Source: Devosia sp. RR2S18 (GTDB lineage: Bacteria > Pseudomonadota > Alphaproteobacteria > Rhizobiales > Devosiaceae). From it: a stretch of DNA of 64,000 bases. The notes below the pieces were generated by a model. It made no database searches and was not told the origin of the DNA. It was given only the letters and a program-made list of their open reading frames with translations. Position 1 is the first letter of the stretch, and each line of letters begins with the position of its first letter. The position numbers and the translations under genes are program-made. Shown here one piece after another: positions 59,168 through 64,000 of the stretch. The stretch covers positions 2,256,001 to 2,320,000 of the forward strand of contig NZ_CP126539.1 of assembly GCF_030177755.1 (NCBI RefSeq). The letters are read 5' to 3'.

Positions 59168-60373
59168 TTACTCCGACTTGTCGTCGTCATTGGAGATATC
59201 GCCGCCCAGTTCCTTGGTCGGCTTGATGGCTCCAGCTTTGGGTTTGCGCCGGCGCACCGGTTTCACGGCTGCTTCGACAGCGTCGATTTCATCCTGCGGC
59301 AACTGCTTGGTGTCCACCAGAGGTGTGCCAGTCGTATCGCCCATGGTTCCTGTGTCAGGGTCGTTGTTCGCGGCGTTGGCAGCGGCAGGCGCCCCGCTCC
59401 GTTTGGTCTTGCCGGGAGCGTTGCCCCCGTCGATCTTCTGCGCTTCGGACTCGGCGCCAACCGCATTGGGACGCATGGCATCGTTAGGGGTGCCATCGGC
59501 ATCTTCGTCAGCCTTAGCTTTCTCCTGCGCGGCTTCAGCGACTGCTTCGGAAACCTTGGCCTGCGGCGCGGGACCCTTCACAGCGGGCGCAGCTTCCACA
59601 GAGACATCGCCCGGCTTGGCAGCCGTCGTCGGGGCCTGTGGAGCTGCCGGAGCAGATGGCTTTACCGGTTCAGCCTTGGGTGCCTCAGGCTTGCCTGCGG
59701 CGGCCGGTGCAGCAGCGTCAGCAGGCGCAGCGGGTGGCACAAACTTCTCGCGCGTGGCGCTTGGCGGCTCCAACAGCGTAGTCCGACCACCTTCGGGCGC
59801 AGAGTTCAATCGGTCAATCTGCGTACCGGGCTTGATTGCGTCGCCGCGTCCAGCATGGAGAGCGTCGATAATCTCCCCCAACCGGTCGGGCGTCAGGTCT
59901 TCATAGGTGTCGTGGAAGATTGCCACCATGGGTGCATTCACACAGGCGCCGGCGCACTCCACCTCTTCCCAGCTCAAAGTTCCGTCTTCATTGAGGTGGT
60001 GCGGCTGGGGATGGATCTTGCTGCGGCAAACTTCCTTGAGTCCCTCGGCCCCGCGCAGCATGCATGGTGTTGTGCCGCAGACCTGAACATGGGCGCGAGT
60101 GCCCACAGGTTGCAACTGGAACTGGGTATAGAAGGTCGCGACTTCCAAGACGCGGATATAGGCCATGCCCAGCATTTCGGCGATCTTTTCGATCGTCGCG
60201 CGGCTCACCCAACCATCTTGATCCTGGGCGCGCATCAGCAATGGGATCACAGCCGACTGCTGCCGCCCCTGCGGGTAGAGGCCGATCTTCCATTCCGCCC
60301 ATTTGGCGTTTTCTGCATTGAAGGCGAAACTCGCCGGCTGAACCGACTCGTCCGCAAGGCGACGCGCAACCAT
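59168..60373 (-). CDS. nuoE: NADH-quinone oxidoreductase subunit E with long low-complexity C-terminal extension
   Basis: 401 residues, about double the size of a minimal NuoE. Residues 1 to about 205 are the thioredoxin-like 24-kDa subunit with the 2Fe-2S ligands in [12 protein letters not shown] and [11 protein letters not shown]. Residues from about 205 to 401 are an Ala/Pro/Lys/Glu-rich stretch, apparently disordered, with a basic patch [20 protein letters not shown] near the end. Extended NuoE tails are known in Hyphomicrobiales; their function is not known. The start overlaps the nuoD stop. Confidence 0.94.
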   Translation of the reverse strand: MVARRLADESVQPASFAFNAENAKWAEWKIGLYPQGRQQSAVIPLLMRAQDQDGWVSRATIEKIAEMLGMAYIRVLEVATFYTQFQLQPVGTRAHVQVCGTTPCMLRGAEGLKEVCRSKIHPQPHHLNEDGTLSWEEVECAGACVNAPMVAIFHDTYEDLTPDRLGEIIDALHAGRGDAIKPGTQIDRLNSAPEGGRTTLLEPPSATREKFVPPAAPADAAAPAAAGKPEAPKAEPVKPSAPAAPQAPTTAAKPGDVSVEAAPAVKGPAPQAKVSEAVAEAAQEKAKADEDADGTPNDAMRPNAVGAESEAQKIDGGNAPGKTKRSGAPAAANAANNDPDTGTMGDTTGTPLVDTKQLPQDEIDAVEAAVKPVRRRKPKAGAIKPTKELGGDISNDDDKSE

Positions 60374-61566
60374 TAGCGATCAACCTCTCCGAACACGATA
60401 TCTAGGGAGCCAAGGATGGCCGAAACGTCGGCGAGCATATGCCCGCGACACAGGAAATCCATGGCGCTGAGGTGAGCAAAGCCTGGCGCCCTGATCTTGC
60501 ATCGATAGGGCGAATTGGTGCCATCGCTGACCAGATACACGCCGAACTCACCCTTGGGCGCTTCGACGCAGGCATAGACCTCGCCGGCCGGCACCTTGAA
60601 GCCCTCGGTGTAAAGCTTGAAATGGTGGATCAGCGCTTCCATCGAACGCTTCATCTCGCCGCGCTTGGGCGGAACCACCTTGCCGTCGAGCGACGACACT
60701 GGCCCCTTTCCGTCGGGGCTGTTCAGCTTGTCGATGCACTGCTTCATGATGCGAACCGACTGCCGCATCTCTTCCATTCGGATTAAGTAGCGATCGTAGC
60801 AGTCGCCGTTCTTGCCAATCGGAATATCGAAATCCATCTCGGCATAGCATTCATAAGGCTGCGACTTGCGCAGATCCCAAGCCGCGCCGGAACCGCGGAC
60901 CATAACGCCAGAAAAGCCCCAGTTCCAAGCTTCGTCGAGCGAAACCACGCCGATATCGACATTGCGCTGCTTAAAGATACGGTTGGCGGTCAGCAGGTTA
61001 TCGATATCGCCGAGCACCTTGGGAAAGGACTCGCAGAAGAGTTCGATGTCGTCGATGAGCGACTGCGGCAGGTCTTGATGAACCCCGCCCGGACGGAAGT
61101 ACGCCGCATGCAGGCGGGCCCCGGAAGCGCGCTCATAGAAGATCATGAGCTTTTCGCGTTCTTCAAAGCCCCAAAGTGGTGGCGTCAACGCGCCCACGTC
61201 CATCGCCTGCGTCGTGACGTTCATGAGGTGCGCCAAAAGCCGGCTGATCTCGGCATAGAGCACACGAATCAGTTGCCCGCGCCGCGGCACGGTAATGCCA
61301 AGAAGCTTTTCGATTGCGAGTGCAAAGGCGTGTTCCTGGCTCATGGGAGCCACATAGTCCAGGCGATCGAAATACGGCAGCGCCTGGAGATAGGTCTTGT
61401 GCTCGATCAGCTTCTCGGTGCCGCGGTGCAATAGGCCGATATGCGGATCGACGCGCTCGACGAGTTCACCATCCAGCTCGAGAATCAGGCGCAGCACGCC
61501 GTGGGCAGATGGGTGCACCGGACCGAAATTGAGGGTGAAGTTGCGGACTTCAGCTTCGAGCGTCAT
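60373..61566 (-). CDS. nuoD: NADH-quinone oxidoreductase subunit D
   Basis: 397 residues, related to the large subunit of NiFe hydrogenases but without metal. Quinone-site histidine in [14 protein letters not shown] (about 14-27), with the conserved [13 protein letters not shown]-terminal [19 protein letters not shown]. The ATG overlaps the nuoC stop (four bases). Confidence 0.96.
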   Translation of the reverse strand: MTLEAEVRNFTLNFGPVHPSAHGVLRLILELDGELVERVDPHIGLLHRGTEKLIEHKTYLQALPYFDRLDYVAPMSQEHAFALAIEKLLGITVPRRGQLIRVLYAEISRLLAHLMNVTTQAMDVGALTPPLWGFEEREKLMIFYERASGARLHAAYFRPGGVHQDLPQSLIDDIELFCESFPKVLGDIDNLLTANRIFKQRNVDIGVVSLDEAWNWGFSGVMVRGSGAAWDLRKSQPYECYAEMDFDIPIGKNGDCYDRYLIRMEEMRQSVRIMKQCIDKLNSPDGKGPVSSLDGKVVPPKRGEMKRSMEALIHHFKLYTEGFKVPAGEVYACVEAPKGEFGVYLVSDGTNSPYRCKIRAPGFAHLSAMDFLCRGHMLADVSAILGSLDIVFGEVDR

Positions 61567-62180
61567 TGCTTAGCCTTCTCATCGCCGGGTAGCACATAGT
61601 CGGTGCCCTCCCAAGGCGACAGATAGTCGAACGTACGGAATTCCTGCACGAGTTTGACAGGCTCATAGACCACGCGCTTGCGTTCCTGGTCGTACCGAAC
61701 CTCCACGAAACCCGTCAGCGGAAAGTCCTTGCGAAGGGGGTGCCCGTCAAAACCATAATCGGTCAGGATCCGCCTTAGGTCAGGGTGTCCCGAAAAGAGG
61801 ATCCCGTAGAGATCGTAGGCCTCACGCTCGAACCAGTTCGCACCGCGGAAGACGTCCACAATGCTGGGCACGGTGGTGTATTCATCCGTCTGCAGCTTGA
61901 GCCGGACGCGTCTGTTCTTGGTTGGACTCATAAAGTGATAGACCACGTCGAACCGGAGTTCGCGCGATGGGTAATCGGCCCCGCAGATATCGATGAGCGC
62001 GATGAACCGGCACTCCGGATCATCACGAAGGAAAGTTGCAACTTCGACGATGGAATCGCGTTCGACTTCCAACGTCAGCTCACCAAATGAAACCGCATGC
62101 GACTGCACTGCGGCGCCTAGTGAACGCGCGATATGGTTGCCGAGCTCGGCCAGCGGATCGATTTGAGCGACCTCATCCAT
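61563..62180 (-). CDS. nuoC: NADH-quinone oxidoreductase subunit C
   Basis: 205 residues (30-kDa subunit). Signature [20 protein letters not shown] (about 120-139), followed by [20 protein letters not shown]. The ATG at 62180 begins [10 protein letters not shown] and lies 8 bp after nuoB; the open frame continues 44 codons into nuoB and is not supported. nuoC and nuoD are separate, unlike the NuoCD fusion of E. coli. Confidence 0.95.
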   Translation of the reverse strand: MDEVAQIDPLAELGNHIARSLGAAVQSHAVSFGELTLEVERDSIVEVATFLRDDPECRFIALIDICGADYPSRELRFDVVYHFMSPTKNRRVRLKLQTDEYTTVPSIVDVFRGANWFEREAYDLYGILFSGHPDLRRILTDYGFDGHPLRKDFPLTGFVEVRYDQERKRVVYEPVKLVQEFRTFDYLSPWEGTDYVLPGDEKAKQ

Positions 62181-62188
62181 CACGCCGT

Positions 62189-62770
62189 CTACCTCTCGAT
62201 CGTGCCAGTGCTGCGAATTTTCTTTTGCAGCAACAGGATACCGTACAGAAGTGCCTCTGCGGTCGGAGGGCAGCCGGGCACATAAATGTCCACTGGCAGA
62301 ATGCGGTCGCAACCACGAACCACCGAATATGAATAGTGATAGTAGCCGCCCCCATTGGCACAGCTGCCCATCGAAATGACGTAGCGCGGCTCCGGCATCT
62401 GGTCATAGACCTTGCGCAGCGCTGGAGCCATTTTGTTGGTCAGCGTGCCGGCAACTATAAGTACGTCGGACTGGCGCGGCGAAGCGCGAGGCGCCGTCCC
62501 GAAGCGTTCGACGTCATAACGCGGCATGGACATCTGCATCATTTCGACGGCGCAGCAGGCAAGGCCCGTCTGCATCCACATCAAAGAGCCGGTGCGAGCC
62601 CAGTTGATGAGATGCGCAGCCGTCGAGACCAGAAAGCCCTTATCGGCCAGTTCATCAGTCATGCCGGTGAAGAACGGATCTTCAGAACCGGCGGGCTTGC
62701 CGGTGTGCGGATCAACAAGGCCGGTCGGCTGTGGAGCGACCATGGTACCCGTTTGTGAACTCAATCCCAT
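62189..62770 (-). CDS. nuoB: NADH-quinone oxidoreductase subunit B
   Basis: 193 residues. Ligands of the terminal 4Fe-4S cluster N2: the tandem cysteines in [11 protein letters not shown], one in [13 protein letters not shown] and one in [15 protein letters not shown] 62770 (MGLSSQTG, overlapping the nuoA end, with GGGG about 8 bases upstream) matches rhizobial NuoB; an ATG at 62743 is possible. Confidence 0.95.
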   Translation of the reverse strand: MGLSSQTGTMVAPQPTGLVDPHTGKPAGSEDPFFTGMTDELADKGFLVSTAAHLINWARTGSLMWMQTGLACCAVEMMQMSMPRYDVERFGTAPRASPRQSDVLIVAGTLTNKMAPALRKVYDQMPEPRYVISMGSCANGGGYYHYSYSVVRGCDRILPVDIYVPGCPPTAEALLYGILLLQKKIRSTGTIER

Positions 62771-63126
62771 TCGAGAGCCCCTTTCCGCCATTCATACATA
62801 AACCCGACGGTCAGAACGCCGAGGAAGATCATCATGGACCAGAAGCCGAACCAACCCACGTCTCGGAAGGCGACTGCCCAAGGGAAAAGGAACGCCACTT
62901 CGAGATCGAAAATAATGAACAGAATCGAGACCAGGTAGAATCGAACGTCGAACTTCATGCGCGCGTCATCGAACGCGTCGAAGCCCGCCTCAAAAGCGGA
63001 AACTTTCTCTGGGTCCGGATTCTTGATCGCTATCGCGAACGGGGCGATCAGGAGAGCCAGACCGATAATGGCAGCAAGCCCAGCGAAAATGACGATGGGC
63101 AGATAGTTGCTCAGCAAGTCAGTCAT
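62761..63126 (-). CDS. nuoA: NADH-quinone oxidoreductase subunit A
   Basis: 121 residues, three membrane helices. The loop between helices 1 and 2 contains the conserved [20 protein letters not shown], near the quinone cavity. First gene of the fourteen-gene nuo cluster; the promoter should lie in the 400-bp gap to its right. Its end overlaps nuoB. Confidence 0.95.
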   Translation of the reverse strand: MTDLLSNYLPIVIFAGLAAIIGLALLIAPFAIAIKNPDPEKVSAFEAGFDAFDDARMKFDVRFYLVSILFIIFDLEVAFLFPWAVAFRDVGWFGFWSMMIFLGVLTVGFMYEWRKGALEWD

Positions 63127-63436
63127 GCGGCAGCCTAATTTTTTGACCGGCCTGGCGACCGGTTGCGCGAGAGTTAGCAGGCAATTTGGGCGAGCGAACC
63201 AACGCGACGGTTGATGGCTTCGGCTTAGACCTTTGCCTATCCTCTTTCAAGGGAAAGAAAATATGACTTATAAGGTCATGTAAGTACCTCTGCGACATCA
63301 TATAAGCCGCGTATGCCTCGCCACAAGTCGCAGAGCCAAGCGGCCGTCGTCACTGCTACGTGAGGGCTCGACCACAGGCGATCTGCACTGCCCCAGCCCG
63401 ACAGAAGCCTGCGACAAAAGAGAATCGCCACCCACG
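63127..63436. other. Intergenic region upstream of nuoA
   Basis: No supported gene. It should contain the promoter of the nuo operon (minus strand). A dyad ATGAC-N7-GTCAT at 63263-63279, centred on an A/T-rich TTATAAG, is the only clear symmetrical element and could be an operator or overlap a -10 region. The remainder shows no repeat or RNA structure that I can support. Confidence 0.5.
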
Positions 63437-63471
63437 AAAACCAAAACGGCGAACCGGAGGCCGGTTCGCCG
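63437..63471 (-). terminator. Intrinsic terminator of the outer-membrane protein gene
   Basis: An 11-bp stem (CGGCGAACCGG, 3-base loop, CCGGTTCGCCG, 63447-63471) is followed on the minus strand by TTTTGGTTTT. It is located about 57 bp after the stop of the truncated beta-barrel gene. Confidence 0.85.
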
Positions 63472-63528
63472 CAATGGGTTTTGCAAGATGCAGCAGGGCG
63501 GGTGACCACCCTGCCTGATCGCAAATTC

Positions 63529-64000
63529 TTAGAAGTGGTAGAACACGCCGACCGTGGCCTTAGCCGACTCGAAGAAGTCGTCATCACCACCGTCGAAATC
63601 GCCGAGACCGACGACTTCACCACGAACCGATACGTTCTCGGTAACGAGGAACTCAACACCACCACCGAGCTGGTAGATAGCATCGCTATCACCGTCGGCA
63701 ACGTTAACGCCAACACCACCGATTGCGTAGATCAGGGCTGCGTCGGTAACAACGGCACCGGCACGCAGGCTAGCCAGGAACTGGCCGTAGTCTTCTTCAC
63801 CGTCGGTCCAGATGTAGTCGCCCGAAACTTCAGCGCCGACCAGGAAAGCATCCGCAGCGGCGAAGTTCACGCCGACAACGCCGCCGATGACGCCATCAGT
63901 GTCGTCACCGTCGTTGAAGATACCGCCGGCGCGGATACCGGCATACATGCCGTCCCAGCTGAAGCCGGCTTCTTCGTAGATCGGCATCGGGGTGGTCGGG
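63529..64000 (-). CDS. Outer-membrane beta-barrel protein (5' end outside window)
   Basis: The last about 157 codons of a porin-like/OmpA-like barrel. It begins in the window with PTTPMPIYEEAGFSWDGMYA, similar to the mature start of alphaproteobacterial surface barrels (…FSWxGxYxG). It continues as alternating amphipathic strands (AGAVVTDAALIYAIGGVGVN, NVSVRGEVVGLGDF) and ends in VGVFYHF, the terminal Phe expected for BAM recognition. The frame is open to the window edge, so the signal peptide lies beyond it. Many Asp and Gly residues in the loops. A terminator follows. Confidence 0.85.
   Translation of the reverse strand, partial: PTTPMPIYEEAGFSWDGMYAGIRAGGIFNDGDDTDGVIGGVVGVNFAAADAFLVGAEVSGDYIWTDGEEDYGQFLASLRAGAVVTDAALIYAIGGVGVNVADGDSDAIYQLGGGVEFLVTENVSVRGEVVGLGDFDGGDDDFFESAKATVGVFYHF

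Noticed and set aside
58137..59906. 589-codon plus-strand frame opposite nuoF and nuoE
   Set aside because: Shadow; the C-terminal Ala/Ser-rich part simply mirrors the low-complexity NuoE tail.
1..64000. tRNA, rRNA, CRISPR arrays, insertion sequences, prophage or integrase attachment sites
   Set aside because: None seen: no T-loop/acceptor combinations, no regularly spaced repeats, no transposase or integrase reading frames.

Overview
The window reads as a chromosomal, mostly housekeeping segment of an alphaproteobacterium of the order Hyphomicrobiales (Rhizobiales), most likely Devosia or a close relative. This is an inference from gene content and order: hdaA, the divK/pleD pair, ruvX-pyrB-pyrC, rnr-DUF983-rpmG, and a complete nuoA-N block followed by birA, ribonuclease J, DUF1467, proS and the lol transporter. 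GC is high. I see no rRNA or tRNA genes, no CRISPR array, no insertion sequence and no prophage.

Layout. 1-12.2 kb: a truncated malic enzyme, an EAL phosphodiesterase, aspS, rnd, and a tightly packed minus-strand run of a PerM/AI-2E transporter, hdaA, ppk and ppx. 12.3-15.4 kb: purM-purN, a DMT exporter, and two tiny proline-rich proteins behind a good match to an EcfG (general stress response) promoter. 15.4-22.9 kb: the amidotransferase genes gatC, gatA and gatB, spread out and interleaved with three GNAT acetyltransferases, a chorismate mutase, a YjhX-family protein, a degenerate metallo-beta-lactamase-like protein and a DUF4160/DUF2442 pair in which the DUF4160 gene is frameshifted. 23.0-27.6 kb: ruvX, pyrB, a catalytically dead pyrC, plsY and dprA. 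27.6-35.4 kb: an aldo/keto reductase, topA, a VOC protein, a repeat- and hairpin-rich intergenic region, rnr, DUF983 and rpmG. 35.4-41.5 kb: a strongly structured intergenic region, pleD-divK, DUF3572, dinB, RidA, a FemAB-like acyltransferase and a HIT protein. 41.5-48.1 kb: lolD, lolC, proS, DUF1467, rnj and birA. 48.1-63.1 kb: all fourteen respiratory complex I genes on the minus strand. 63.5 kb to the end: a truncated outer-membrane beta-barrel protein.

How the genes fit together. AspRS carries the histidine typical of non-discriminating enzymes, and GatCAB is encoded nearby, so Asn-tRNA (and probably Gln-tRNA) is expected to be made by transamidation. PPK and PPX make and degrade polyphosphate from one transcript that also carries HdaA, which turns down DnaA. 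DivK and PleD are the cell-cycle and c-di-GMP regulators, and the EAL protein would oppose PleD. Most starts had to be moved inside the longest open frame using Shine-Dalgarno sites, overlaps and family length.

The least explained parts are non-coding. One is a set of nested hairpins between rpmG and pleD. Another is a hairpin series ending in a plus-strand intrinsic terminator upstream of proS, where no plus-strand gene exists. The third is the 630-bp region before rnr. I found no convincing multi-gene undescribed defence or metabolic system.
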